Assembly: GCA_036555585.1 (NCBI GenBank)
Contig: DATBLE010000012.1
Location: forward strand, 1 to 64,000
DNA from: DATBLE01 sp036555585
Lineage (GTDB): Bacteria; Actinomycetota; Thermoleophilia; Gaiellales; Gaiellaceae
Length of the DNA stretch: 64,000 bases
Direction of reading: 5' to 3'
Shown: positions 43,063-51,487 of the stretch, piece after piece
Numbering within the stretch: position 1 is the first letter of the stretch
Layout: every line of letters starts with the position of its first letter
The notes under the pieces: generated by a model
Seen by the model: only the letters and a program-made list of their open reading frames with translations
Told to the model about the DNA's origin: nothing
The model's database searches: none
Position numbers and translations under genes: made by a program

Positions 43063-44712
43063 ATGCCGCTGACCGTCGGCACCGCGGGCCACATCGACCA
43101 CGGCAAGACGTGGCTCGTCCGGGCGTTGACGGGGAAGGACACGGACCGGCTGCCCGAGGAGCAGGCGCGCGGGATCTCGATCGACCTCGGCTACGCGCCG
43201 CTCGAGCTGCCCGACGGCCGCCGGCTCTCGCTCGTCGACGTGCCCGGCCACGAGCGGTTCGTGCGGAACATGGTCGCCGGCGCCACCGGCATCGACCTCT
43301 TCCTGCTCGTGATCGACGCGGCCGAGGGGGCACGGCCGCAGACCCACGAGCATCTGGCGATCCTGCGCCTGCTCGCGATCGACCGCGGCGTGGTCGCGGT
43401 GACGAAGGCGGACGCGGTCGACGAGGAGACGCTCGAGCTCGCCCTGGCGGAGGCGCGGGAGCTCGCGCCCGAGGCGGAGGCGATCGCGGTCAGCGCGAAG
43501 ACGGGCGCGGGTCTCGACGAGCTCCGGGCCGCACTCGCCCGGGCCGCCGACGGGGCGGGCCCTTCGCGCGACGAGGGCCCGGCCCGCCTCTACGTCGACC
43601 GCGTGTTCACGCTCCGCGGGATCGGCACGGTCGTCACCGGCACGCTCTGGTCGGGCACGATCGGCGAGGGCGACGAGCTGCGCGTCGAGCCGCGCGGCCT
43701 CGACCTCCGCGTGCGGAGCGTGCAGGTGCACGACCGCGCGGTCGACCGGGCGGAGGCGGGACAGCGGGTCGCGGTCGCGCTCCCGGGCGTCGAGCGCGAC
43801 CGGATCGCCCGGGGCGACGCGCTCGTCGCCCGCGGCGCCTATCCGGTCACGTACAGGCTGGACGTGGCGCTGGAGGAGCTCGAGGACGTCCCGGCGGCGG
43901 TGACCGTCCACCTCGGCACGGCCGACGTCCCGGCGCGGGTCGCACGGAGCGGTCGCTACGCGCAGCTGCGGCTCGCCCATCCGCTCGTCGCCGCGCGCGG
44001 CGACCGCGTCGTCCTGCGCACGCGCTCGACTGTCGGCGGCGGCGTCGTGCTCGACCCGCTGCCGCCGCGCCGGCTCGATGCCGAGCGCCTGGAGCGAATC
44101 GAGCGCGGCGAGGTCGGCGCGACCGTGTACGCGCCCGTGCGCGCCGCCACGCTCGGCCACCTCGGCGAGCTCGCGGGCGTCGAGCGGGCAGGCGACTGGG
44201 TCTTCTCGCCCGGCTGGCTGGCCGAGCTGCGCGAGGCGACGCTCGCGAAGCTGGCCGCGGCGGATCCGCGCGATCCGGGAGTCGACGCGCCGGCGGAGCC
44301 GTGGGCGTCGGCGATCGTGCCGCTGCTCGGGCTCGAGCGGCGAGGCTCGCGCCTGTACCTGCCGGGGACGAGCGCGCGCGTGGAGGGCGCCGACGAGCTG
44401 CTCGCCGAACTGGAGGCGTCCGGCCCCGTGCCGGTCAAGGTCGCGGACGCGCAGCTGGCCCGCGCGCTCGAGCAGGAGGGCAAGCTCGTCCGGCTGGGCG
44501 GCGACGAGGCGGTGAGCGCGACGGCGTACGAGCAGGCCCGGGCCGCGCTGGTCGCGGAGTGTGCCGCGGCCGGCAGGATCACGCTGGCGCGGTTCCGCGA
44601 CCTGCTCGGTACGGGCCGCCGCCCGGCGCAGCTGCTGCTCGAGCGCTTCGACGCCGACGGCATCACCCGGCGGGTCGGCGACGAGCGGGTCCTGCGCCGA
44701 GCGGCCCGATGA
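43063..44712 (+). CDS. selB: Selenocysteine-specific elongation factor SelB
   Basis: 549 residues. The GTPase has GHIDHGKT (G1), DVPGHERF (G3), TKAD (G4) and SAK (G5), close to EF-Tu; domains II/III follow, and the C-terminal third (about 380-549) has winged-helix repeats (VPVKVADAQLARALEQEGKLVRLGG..., FRDLLGTGRRPAQLLLERFDADGITRRVGDERVL) that bind the SECIS hairpin. It brings Sec-tRNA(Sec) to UGA. It should act on the formate dehydrogenase mRNA described below. The stop overlaps the next gene by 4 bp. Confidence 0.96.
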   Translation: MPLTVGTAGHIDHGKTWLVRALTGKDTDRLPEEQARGISIDLGYAPLELPDGRRLSLVDVPGHERFVRNMVAGATGIDLFLLVIDAAEGARPQTHEHLAILRLLAIDRGVVAVTKADAVDEETLELALAEARELAPEAEAIAVSAKTGAGLDELRAALARAADGAGPSRDEGPARLYVDRVFTLRGIGTVVTGTLWSGTIGEGDELRVEPRGLDLRVRSVQVHDRAVDRAEAGQRVAVALPGVERDRIARGDALVARGAYPVTYRLDVALEELEDVPAAVTVHLGTADVPARVARSGRYAQLRLAHPLVAARGDRVVLRTRSTVGGGVVLDPLPPRRLDAERLERIERGEVGATVYAPVRAATLGHLGELAGVERAGDWVFSPGWLAELREATLAKLAAADPRDPGVDAPAEPWASAIVPLLGLERRGSRLYLPGTSARVEGADELLAELEASGPVPVKVADAQLARALEQEGKLVRLGGDEAVSATAYEQARAALVAECAAAGRITLARFRDLLGTGRRPAQLLLERFDADGITRRVGDERVLRRAAR

Positions 44713-45044
44713 CCTTCTGGATCGCGCTCGCGCTGGTGCTCCTGCACGTCGTCCACGGCGCCTGGGCGCTCGTCCTGCTCGTGGGCACGGGCGTGTTCGA
44801 GCTCTCGCAGACGGCCTTCTGGCTGCGCCGCACCTCGCGGCACAGCGTCCAGGTGGGCGCCGAGACGCTCCTCGGGCGCGTCGTCGAGGTGGCGCAGGAA
44901 TGCCGGCCGGACGGCTACGTCCGCGTGCAGGGGGAGCTCTGGCGGGCGCGGTGCGAGCAGGGGGCCCGGCCGGGCGAGCAGGTCCGGGTCACCGGCCGGG
45001 ACGGGTTGCTGCTGACGGTGGCGCGTGAGCCTGGACCGGGCTGA
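44709..45044 (+). CDS. NfeD-like membrane protein
   Basis: 111 residues with a membrane helix pair (FWIALALVLLHVVHGAWALVLLVGTGVFEL) and a C-terminal OB-fold-like segment (LLGRVVEVAQECRPDGYVRVQGELWRARC... VTGRDGLLLTVA) like NfeD C-terminal domains, which partner stomatin-type membrane proteins. It overlaps the selB stop (ATGA), so it is part of the sel operon; no selenium link is known. Confidence 0.7.
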   Translation: MTFWIALALVLLHVVHGAWALVLLVGTGVFELSQTAFWLRRTSRHSVQVGAETLLGRVVEVAQECRPDGYVRVQGELWRARCEQGARPGEQVRVTGRDGLLLTVAREPGPG

Positions 45045-46086
45045 GGCGCTGGCGCGGCGGATCGGCCCGCCCGACGGGCTGCTGCCGCACGTGACCGGCG
45101 AGGACGGGCGCTGGCAGCTGCTCTCGCCGCTCGACGCCGAGGATGCGGCCCTCACCGGACTGCCGTGGACCGGCGGCTTCGTCGCCGGCCAGCTCTGGCT
45201 CGCGGGCGAGCACGAGCGGGCCGCTGCCGTGACCGAGCTGCTCAGGCCGCGGGCCGCGCAGCCGACCACGCACGACCTCGGGTTCCTGTTCTGGCCGAGC
45301 GCCCTGCTCGGCCTGCGGTCGACCGGCGACGACTGCTACCGCGTGCTCGGTCTCCGCGCGGCGGCGTCCCTGGTCGCCCGGGCGCTCCCGAACGGCGTGA
45401 TCCAGGTGATCGGCGAGCTCGACGACCCCGCGTACCGCGGCCGCACGATCGTCGACACCTGGCCAAACCTGCTCCTGCTCTGGTGGGCCGAGCGGGCGGG
45501 CCTGGCCGAGGCGGGCGAGGCCGCGCGGGCGCATCTCGACGCGACGCTGCCCGCACTGCTGCGCGACGACGGCTCGACCTTCCATGCCGCGCGCCTGGCC
45601 GACGACGGCTCGGTGCCGGAGCAGGGGACGATCAACGGCTTCGCCGCGAGCTCGACCTGGGCCCGCGGCCAGGCGTGGGCGATGCACGGGCTCGCCACCG
45701 CCCACCGGGCGACCGGGGACTACGGCGAGCAGGCCGAGCGAGCGGCCCGCTGGTTCCTCGACCACCTGCCGGACGGCCTGGTGCCGCCGTGGGACTTCGA
45801 CGCACCGGCCGGCGGCCCGCTCGACGCCTCGGCAGGCGCGATCGCGGCATCGGCCCTGCTCGAGCTCGGCCGGGAGGAGGACGCCCATCGGCTCGTGGAC
45901 GCGCTCGTCGCCGGCTGCCTGAACCCGGGCGAGTCCGACGGCGTGCTCCTGCACTGCTGCTACCGCCACCCCCTGGGCCACGGCCTCGACTGCGCGACCG
46001 TGTGGGGCGACTTCTTCCTGCTCGACGCCCTGATGCGGATCGAGGCGCCGGAGAGGCGCCTCGATCCGTTGATTCCCGCTGACTAG
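45025..46086 (+). CDS. Glycoside hydrolase family 88-like protein
   Basis: 353 residues of (alpha/alpha)6-barrel type. IVDTWPNLLLLWWAERAG, SSTWARGQAWAMHGLATAH and the C-terminal YRHPLGHGLDCATVWGDFFLLDALMR are the GH88/unsaturated glucuronyl hydrolase blocks with the catalytic Asp pair. It would remove unsaturated uronic acid residues from oligosaccharides. GTG start, 20-bp overlap with the NfeD-like gene. Its stop shares CTAG with the convergent membrane-protein gene. Confidence 0.82.
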   Translation: MSLDRAEALARRIGPPDGLLPHVTGEDGRWQLLSPLDAEDAALTGLPWTGGFVAGQLWLAGEHERAAAVTELLRPRAAQPTTHDLGFLFWPSALLGLRSTGDDCYRVLGLRAAASLVARALPNGVIQVIGELDDPAYRGRTIVDTWPNLLLLWWAERAGLAEAGEAARAHLDATLPALLRDDGSTFHAARLADDGSVPEQGTINGFAASSTWARGQAWAMHGLATAHRATGDYGEQAERAARWFLDHLPDGLVPPWDFDAPAGGPLDASAGAIAASALLELGREEDAHRLVDALVAGCLNPGESDGVLLHCCYRHPLGHGLDCATVWGDFFLLDALMRIEAPERRLDPLIPAD

Positions 46087-46553
46087 GCGGCCGGCGGCTC
46101 GGCCGGAGGTGGCGGCGCCGCAGGCGGCGCCTTCGAGACGTTGATCTCGTTCACCTCGTCACCCGCGTAGCGTAAGTAGCCGCCGACGGCGATCACGATC
46201 GCGAGGATCAGCCCGATCCAGGCCGGCCAGTGCCGGGCCTCGTTGTCGACGAGGAACTTGATCACCGTGAAGAGCAGCACGCCGGCCGCGAGGCCCGTGG
46301 TGAGCAGCGCCGCCCTGAACGGCAGCTCCAGCTTCACGGCGAAGATCTGCATCGCCTCCCACGCGACGAGCACGATCGTGAGGATGCCGACCAGCACCCC
46401 CCACCCGTGCCAGCCGGACCTGCCGCCGCAGCCGGATACGCCGCCGATGTTCACGCAGACCTGCTGCCAGTCGAAGAACAGGAAGATGAAGAGCAGCAGC
46501 CCACCCCAGGCGATCAGGTGCGACGAGCGGCTCATGCCTTTCAGATGATCCAT
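46083..46553 (-). CDS. Membrane protein, unknown function
   Basis: 156 residues with about four membrane helices (HLIAWGGLLLFIFLFFDWQQV, GWGVLVGILTIVLVAWEAMQIF, ALLTTGLAAGVLLFTVIKFLV, AWIGLILAIVIAVGGYLRYAG) and a Pro/Ala-rich tail. The ATG at 46553 has GGAGG 6 nt upstream; the protein is not recognised as a named family. Confidence 0.65.
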   Translation of the reverse strand: MDHLKGMSRSSHLIAWGGLLLFIFLFFDWQQVCVNIGGVSGCGGRSGWHGWGVLVGILTIVLVAWEAMQIFAVKLELPFRAALLTTGLAAGVLLFTVIKFLVDNEARHWPAWIGLILAIVIAVGGYLRYAGDEVNEINVSKAPPAAPPPPAEPPAA

Positions 46554-46663
46554 CCGGAGCCTCCGAGGACGAGTGACGATGCGAACTTTCGAGGACAATC
46601 GCAAAGGTCCTGCCCGTCAGCAAGCCACGCGGATCGGACGGAGCGCCGAGATTCTTCGCCCGA

Positions 46664-47665
46664 TCAGGCCTTCGCGGGCGCTTGCAGCTCGACCTCGGCC
46701 GGCTCGCCGCGGCGCAGCTCGCGCGTCCGCTCGGCCTCGGCGTTCACCTCTGCTCCGACCAGGAGCGCGAGCGCCGTCAGCCACAGCCAGGTGAGCATGA
46801 TCACCACCGCCGCGAGCGCGCCCCAGGTCTTGTTGTACGACCCGAACCTGCTCGCGTAGAACGCGAAGAGCCCCGAGAGCGCGAGCCAGACGAGGATGCC
46901 GAAGCCGGCGCCGAAGGTGAGGAACCGCCAGCGCGGGTGCTCGACGTTCGGGCCGAGGAAGTACATGCCCGCGAAGGCGAAGAGCAGCCCGACGATCAGG
47001 ATCGGCCACTGGGCTGTCCACCAGAGCCACGTGACGAGCGTCTCCTGCCCGACGGCGTTGCCTACCCAGCGCGTGATCTGCGGGCCGAGCACGAGCAGCC
47101 CGAAGATCAGAAGGACGCCGAGCGCGGCGAACCCGATCATGGTCAGCGCCGTGAACCGCTTGCGGACGAACCCGCGCGTCTCGTCGCGGTCGTACGCGAC
47201 GTTCAGGCCCCACATCAGCGTCTGCATCGCGCCCGTGAGCGTCCACAGCGCCAGCAGCGTCCCGACCACGAGCACGCTGATCCCCGTCCCCTTGTTGTTC
47301 GTGACGTTGGCCAGGCTCGTCCGCACCAGCTCCTGCGCCTGCTGGGGCAGGATGTTGTCGAGCCGGTCGACCAGCCTGCCGGCGTCGCTCGGGTCGCCCA
47401 CGAGCGCGAAGATGCCGACGGCGACCATCAGCACGGACGGGATCGCCAGGAACGCGTAGTAGGCGAGCGCGGCGGCGATGTTCGTCAGGTTGTCGGCGCT
47501 CACCTCCTTGACTGCACGCTGGAGGATCGCGAGGTAGTCCCGTTTCGAGAGCTTCGCCGGGGTCGGCTCGGCCAGCCTCGGCTCCTCGTGCTCGGGCTGC
47601 GGCTGCGGCCCGGCGTCGCCGGGCGGCGCCTGCTCGTCCTCTCGCTCCCGCGCTCGCAGCCTCAT
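46664..47665 (-). CDS. YihY/virulence-factor-BrkB family membrane protein
   Basis: 333 residues with about six helices after a charged N-terminus: ADNLTNIAAALAYYAFLAIPSVLMVAVGIFALVG, TLLALWTLTGAMQTLMWGLNVAYDRDETRGF and WGALAAVVIMLTWLWLTALALLVGAEVNAE are typical. The biochemical role of the family (often called RNase BN by error) is not settled. Single gene. Confidence 0.9.
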   Translation of the reverse strand: MRLRAREREDEQAPPGDAGPQPQPEHEEPRLAEPTPAKLSKRDYLAILQRAVKEVSADNLTNIAAALAYYAFLAIPSVLMVAVGIFALVGDPSDAGRLVDRLDNILPQQAQELVRTSLANVTNNKGTGISVLVVGTLLALWTLTGAMQTLMWGLNVAYDRDETRGFVRKRFTALTMIGFAALGVLLIFGLLVLGPQITRWVGNAVGQETLVTWLWWTAQWPILIVGLLFAFAGMYFLGPNVEHPRWRFLTFGAGFGILVWLALSGLFAFYASRFGSYNKTWGALAAVVIMLTWLWLTALALLVGAEVNAEAERTRELRRGEPAEVELQAPAKA

Positions 47666-47710
47666 CGTGTTGCCCGCTTCGCTTCCACGCTCTCACCAAG
47701 CCGAAACGCG

Positions 47711-47723
47711 TAGCGTCCCGCGG
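47711..47723 (+). promoter_or_regulatory. -10 element of the ClC gene (leaderless pattern)
   Basis: TAGCGT at 47711-47716 and 7 nt to the GTG start at 47724. The same hexamer and spacing recur before the gene at 49027. Confidence 0.5.
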
Positions 47724-49016
47724 GTGAAGCGACAGGCGGCGGATCCGGACGCCCTCGCCTACCTCCGGCTGGTCGGCCTCGGTGCGGTGATCGGCATTCC
47801 GGCCGCGCTGCTCGCGGCCGTCTTCCTGGCGTTCGTCCACGACCTCGAGCACTGGCTCTGGGACGACCTGCCCGATGCCCTCGGGGCGTCCTCGCCGCCG
47901 TGGTACCTCGTGATCGGGCTGCCGGCCGTCGGCGCGTGCGTCGTACTGGCGGCGCGGCGGCTGCTGCCCGGCGACGGCGGTCATCCACCGCTCGAGGGCA
48001 TCGGCGGCGGGCCCGTTCCGGTCGTGAACGCGCCCGGGATCGCCCTGGCCGCGATCGGCACGCTCTCGTTCGGAGCGGTGCTCGGCCCGGAGGCGCCGCT
48101 GATCGCGCTCGGCTCCGTGGTCGGGATGGCGGTGACGCTGTTCGCGCCGCGGGTCGACGACAAGGGCAAGGCCGTGCTCGGCACCGCGGGCTCGTTCTCC
48201 GCGATCTCGGCCCTCTTCGGCGGCCCGATCGTGGGCGGGATGATGATGGTGGAAGGCGGACTGGCGATGGGCACGGCTCTGCTGCCAGTCCTGCTGCCCG
48301 GCTTCGTCGCCGCCGCCGTCGGCTACGTGCTCTTCGTCGGGCTCGGCGACTGGGGCGGGCTGTCGGCGCAAGGCCTGACGGTGCCGAACCTGCCGCCGTA
48401 CACCGGCACGCACGTCTACGACCTGATCATCGCCGTCGTGGTCGGCGTGGTCGCAGCGGTGATCGTCGCCGCCGTCCGGCGAACGGCAGCCGACCTGACG
48501 CGAGAGGGCACCCGGCGGCTCGGGCTGCCCGTGCTGCTCGTCGGCGGCGGGCTGGCCGTTGGCCTCGTCGCGCAGATCGCCGACTGGCTGGGCGCCGACT
48601 CCCAGGACGTCCTCTTCTCCGGCCAGGCCGGCGTGCCGGACGAGGCGACCGCCTCGGCCAGGATCCTGCTGATCCTGCTGGTCGGGAAGGCGATCGGATA
48701 CGGGATCAGCCTCGGCTGCGGCTTCCGGGGCGGGCCCGTCTTCCCCGCGCTCTTCCTCGGCATCGCCGTCGCCGAGTTCGCGCACACGTGGTTCGACGTG
48801 TCGCCGACGCTCGCCGTCGCCGTCGGAGCCGCCGCGGGCATGGCGGCCGGCACCCGCCTGCTGATCACCTCGGTGCTCTTCGCCGGGCTGCTCGTCGGCC
48901 ACGCCGGCCTGGACGCGATCCCCGCGGCCGTGCTCGCCGCCGCCGCAGCCTGGCTGACCATGCAGGCGCTCGACCGGCGCGCCGCCGCGGCTGCACCTGC
49001 GACCGCGACCGCGTAG
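47724..49016 (+). CDS. ClC-family chloride channel or H+/Cl- antiporter
   Basis: 430 residues with many membrane helices. The selectivity block reads GAVLGPEAPLIALGS (GxGPEAP; the family has GREGP), keeping the gating Glu, and GCGFRGGPVFPALFLG corresponds to the GxFxP block. It moves chloride or another anion, possibly with protons. GTG start; TAG stop forms part of the -10 of the next gene. Confidence 0.9.
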   Translation: MKRQAADPDALAYLRLVGLGAVIGIPAALLAAVFLAFVHDLEHWLWDDLPDALGASSPPWYLVIGLPAVGACVVLAARRLLPGDGGHPPLEGIGGGPVPVVNAPGIALAAIGTLSFGAVLGPEAPLIALGSVVGMAVTLFAPRVDDKGKAVLGTAGSFSAISALFGGPIVGGMMMVEGGLAMGTALLPVLLPGFVAAAVGYVLFVGLGDWGGLSAQGLTVPNLPPYTGTHVYDLIIAVVVGVVAAVIVAAVRRTAADLTREGTRRLGLPVLLVGGGLAVGLVAQIADWLGADSQDVLFSGQAGVPDEATASARILLILLVGKAIGYGISLGCGFRGGPVFPALFLGIAVAEFAHTWFDVSPTLAVAVGAAAGMAAGTRLLITSVLFAGLLVGHAGLDAIPAAVLAAAAAWLTMQALDRRAAAAAPATATA

Positions 49017-49026
49017 CGTTTGGCCC
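49014..49026 (+). promoter_or_regulatory. -10 element of the cNMP/flavoprotein gene, overlapping the ClC stop
   Basis: TAGCGT (49014-49019); its first three bases are the stop codon of the ClC gene. 7 nt to the ATG at 49027. A leaderless pattern. Confidence 0.55.
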
Positions 49027-50703
49027 ATGGTGACGCCGGACGAGATCGGCGAGGTCGCGATCTTCGCCGGGTTGGATGCGGGAGCGCGCGAGCGGCTCTC
49101 GCGCGTCGCCGCGGACATCAGCCTGCTCCCGGGCGAGTGGGCAGCGCCCGAAGGCAGCGAGCGGGCGCTCTTCGCCGTGCTCGAAGGACGGATCGAGGCC
49201 GTCAAGCTGGTCGACGGTATCGAGCGGGTGGTCGGCGAGCGGGAGCCGGGGGACATCTTCGGCGAGGTGCCGATCACCCTCGGGACGGTGTTCCCGGCTG
49301 GCTTCCGCGCGGCGGAGAGCGCTCGCGTCATGCGCGTCGAGCCGCACGACTACTACGCGGTCGTCGCCGTCGAGCCGGACGTCGGGCGGGCGGTGGGCAA
49401 GCTGGCGAGCCACCGGATCGGCGGAGCGTCGGGTCTCCAGGGCCTGGCCGCCGAGCCGTCGCCGCCGCGGGCGGTCGTGGTCGGCCATCGGCTCGACCCC
49501 GCCTGCTCGGCGCTGCGCCACTTCCTCGACCGCAACCAGATCACCTTCGCCTGGGTGCAGCCGGACGCGGCCGACGCGGCCGAACTGTGGGGCGGCCCGC
49601 TGCCCGCGGAGAGCGATTGCCCGGTCGTCCGCGTGATCGACGGGAAGACGGTGGTGCGGCCGCAGCTGCGCCGGGTTGCGGAGCTGCTTGGCCTGGAGAC
49701 CGAGCCGCTGAGGGCGGAGTACGACACCGTCGTGATCGGCGCCGGGCCGGCGGGGCTGGCCGCGGGCGTGTACGGAGCGTCCGAAGGGCTGCGCACGATC
49801 GTGATCGAGCGCGAGGCGCCGGGCGGCCAGGCGGGGGCGTCGTCGCGGATCGAGAACTACCTCGGCTTCCCGTCGGGCGTCTCGGGCGAGGAGCTGGCCG
49901 ACCGTGCCTTCAAGCAGGCGCGGCGGCTCGGCGCGGAGATCCTCGTCACCCGGACGATCGAGCGGCTCGACGCCAACGCCCGCCAGGTGCACCTGGACGG
50001 GGGCGATGTGCTCCGCGCCCACACGATCATCCTCGCCTGCGGCGTCGCCTGGCGGAAGCTGCCGGTCGAAGGCTGCGACCGGCTCCTCGGCAAGGGCGTC
50101 TCGTACGGCGCGGCGCGAGGCGAGGCGCCGAGCACCCACGGGCTGGACGTGCACATCGTCGGCGCGGGGAACTCGGCGGGCCAGGCGGCGATCCACTTCT
50201 CGACGCATGCCCGCAGCGTGACCATCCTCTGCCGCGGCGAGGGGCTCGAGAAGAGCATGTCGCGCTACCTGATCGACCAGCTCGCCTCGCGGTCGAACAT
50301 CGACGTCCGCACGCGCACGGAGGTGGTCGCCCTCCACGGCGGCGACGCGCTGGAGGCGATCGACGTGCACGACGCCGAATCCGGCCAGACGACCCGTCTG
50401 GAGTCGGGCGGGCTCTTCGTGCTGATCGGAGCCGACGCCGAGACGTCCTGGCTGCCGCCCGAGATCGCGCTCGACCGCAACGGCTACGTGCTCACCGGCT
50501 CCGACCTGCGCGCGGCGGAGCGCTGGGAGCTGGAGCGCGACCCCTATCTGCTCGAGACGAGCGTGCCGGGCGTCTTCGCCTGCGGCGACGTCCGGCTCGG
50601 GCCGGTGAAGCGCGTCGCCGCCGCGGTGGGCGAGGGCAGCATGGCGATCGCGTTCGTACACCAGTACCTCCGGGAGGCAGAGCCGGCGCCGGCCGGGCGT
50701 TGA
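49027..50703 (+). CDS. CNMP-domain flavoprotein, thioredoxin-reductase-like without CxxC
   Basis: 558 residues. Residues about 1-125 form a cyclic-nucleotide-binding domain; about 150-225 a thioredoxin-like segment (RAVVVGHRLDPACSALRHFLDR...CPVVRVIDG); about 232-555 two nucleotide-binding domains as in thioredoxin reductase (VVIGAGPAGLAAGVYGASEG for FAD; VHIVGAGNSAGQAA for NADPH; VFACGDVRLGPVKRV). The redox CxxC of thioredoxin reductase is missing (GKGVSYGAARGEAPSTHG), so it cannot use the usual disulfide route. It may be a nucleotide-regulated NADPH oxidoreductase or diaphorase. Confidence 0.82.
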   Translation: MVTPDEIGEVAIFAGLDAGARERLSRVAADISLLPGEWAAPEGSERALFAVLEGRIEAVKLVDGIERVVGEREPGDIFGEVPITLGTVFPAGFRAAESARVMRVEPHDYYAVVAVEPDVGRAVGKLASHRIGGASGLQGLAAEPSPPRAVVVGHRLDPACSALRHFLDRNQITFAWVQPDAADAAELWGGPLPAESDCPVVRVIDGKTVVRPQLRRVAELLGLETEPLRAEYDTVVIGAGPAGLAAGVYGASEGLRTIVIEREAPGGQAGASSRIENYLGFPSGVSGEELADRAFKQARRLGAEILVTRTIERLDANARQVHLDGGDVLRAHTIILACGVAWRKLPVEGCDRLLGKGVSYGAARGEAPSTHGLDVHIVGAGNSAGQAAIHFSTHARSVTILCRGEGLEKSMSRYLIDQLASRSNIDVRTRTEVVALHGGDALEAIDVHDAESGQTTRLESGGLFVLIGADAETSWLPPEIALDRNGYVLTGSDLRAAERWELERDPYLLETSVPGVFACGDVRLGPVKRVAAAVGEGSMAIAFVHQYLREAEPAPAGR

Positions 50704-50761
50704 CGCCCCTGGGGGCCGGCACTGCGCCGGACCGGGCGGAAGGGTGACCGCACCGCGGTCG

Positions 50762-51157
50762 CTAGGCAGCGCGGAGGGGGTGTCGCCACCGCAGGCCGGG
50801 AAACCGGCTGTAGTCCCGGTCGGTGGTGATCCACTCGCTGCCCGACTCGATCGCCAGCGCCGCGAAGTACGCATCGGCGACGAGACTGCCGCGTATGTCT
50901 GCCTCCCGGCAAAGCCGCTCGAAGATCGGCCAGTGGCGCCGGCCGGAGGCGACCGGCACGACGTTCGGGTGCGATCGCAGGACCGACGCGAAGCCCAGGG
51001 CCGACTCGACCGGCTCCGGCGGCGAGAAGATCCGCGGATGCGTCACGACGCGAACGAACGAGCCGAGGACGAGATCGGAGCTGCCGAAGACCTCGTCGCC
51101 GTCGACCGCCTCCCGGAGCCAGTCGCGATACGCAGCGTGGCCGGGCGCAGACCGCAT
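50762..51157 (-). CDS. VapC-like PIN toxin without a recognisable start codon
   Basis: 131 residues from the first ATG at 51157, but the frame continues upstream as RPTLLVDVNVLVYAF, which is the first PIN strand with its catalytic Asp. No ATG, GTG or TTG lies between the upstream stop (a TGA, in the antitoxin overlap) and 51157. The rest has the PIN acidic residues (FGSSDLVLG, DAYFAALA, ITTDRDYSRF). Either an ACG or other rare start is used, or the toxin has been disabled by loss of its start. The boundaries given are those of the minimal canonical ORF. Confidence 0.65.
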   Translation of the reverse strand: MRSAPGHAAYRDWLREAVDGDEVFGSSDLVLGSFVRVVTHPRIFSPPEPVESALGFASVLRSHPNVVPVASGRRHWPIFERLCREADIRGSLVADAYFAALAIESGSEWITTDRDYSRFPGLRWRHPLRAA

Positions 51158-51182
51158 GAACGCGTAGACGAGGACGTTGACG

Positions 51183-51434
51183 TCAACGAGGAGCGTCGGT
51201 CGACTCCATCAGATCGAGCAGCGCAGCACTGTCGTCGAGATCGATCCCCGGCAGGAGTGTCCCTGCGCTACGGCTCATAGGGAGCCTCGGGCTGCGACCC
51301 GCAGAGCCCTCACGCTGCGCGAGCGCCTGCCTGAGCGCGTCCTCGATCACGGCCGTCAGGGTCCGGCCGGTCTCGACCGCGCGCTGCTTTGCGGCTCGCA
51401 TGAGCTCGTCGTCCAGCCGGATCGTAGTCCGCAT
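51183..51434 (-). CDS. VapB-like ribbon-helix-helix antitoxin
   Basis: 83 residues: MRTTIRLDDELMRAAKQRAVETGRTLTAVIEDALRQAL is a ribbon-helix-helix domain, followed by a tail GTLLPGIDLDDSAALLDLME that would bind the PIN toxin. The ATG at 51434 has TATGCT (51442-51447, minus strand) 7 nt upstream and appears leaderless. The end of the gene overlaps the coding frame of the VapC-like toxin, and represses it in known systems. Confidence 0.78.
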   Translation of the reverse strand: MRTTIRLDDELMRAAKQRAVETGRTLTAVIEDALRQALAQREGSAGRSPRLPMSRSAGTLLPGIDLDDSAALLDLMESTDAPR

Positions 51435-51487
51435 ATGCAAGAGCATACCGATCGAGCATCAATATGTCTGCTCGGGCCGTGGTCGAT

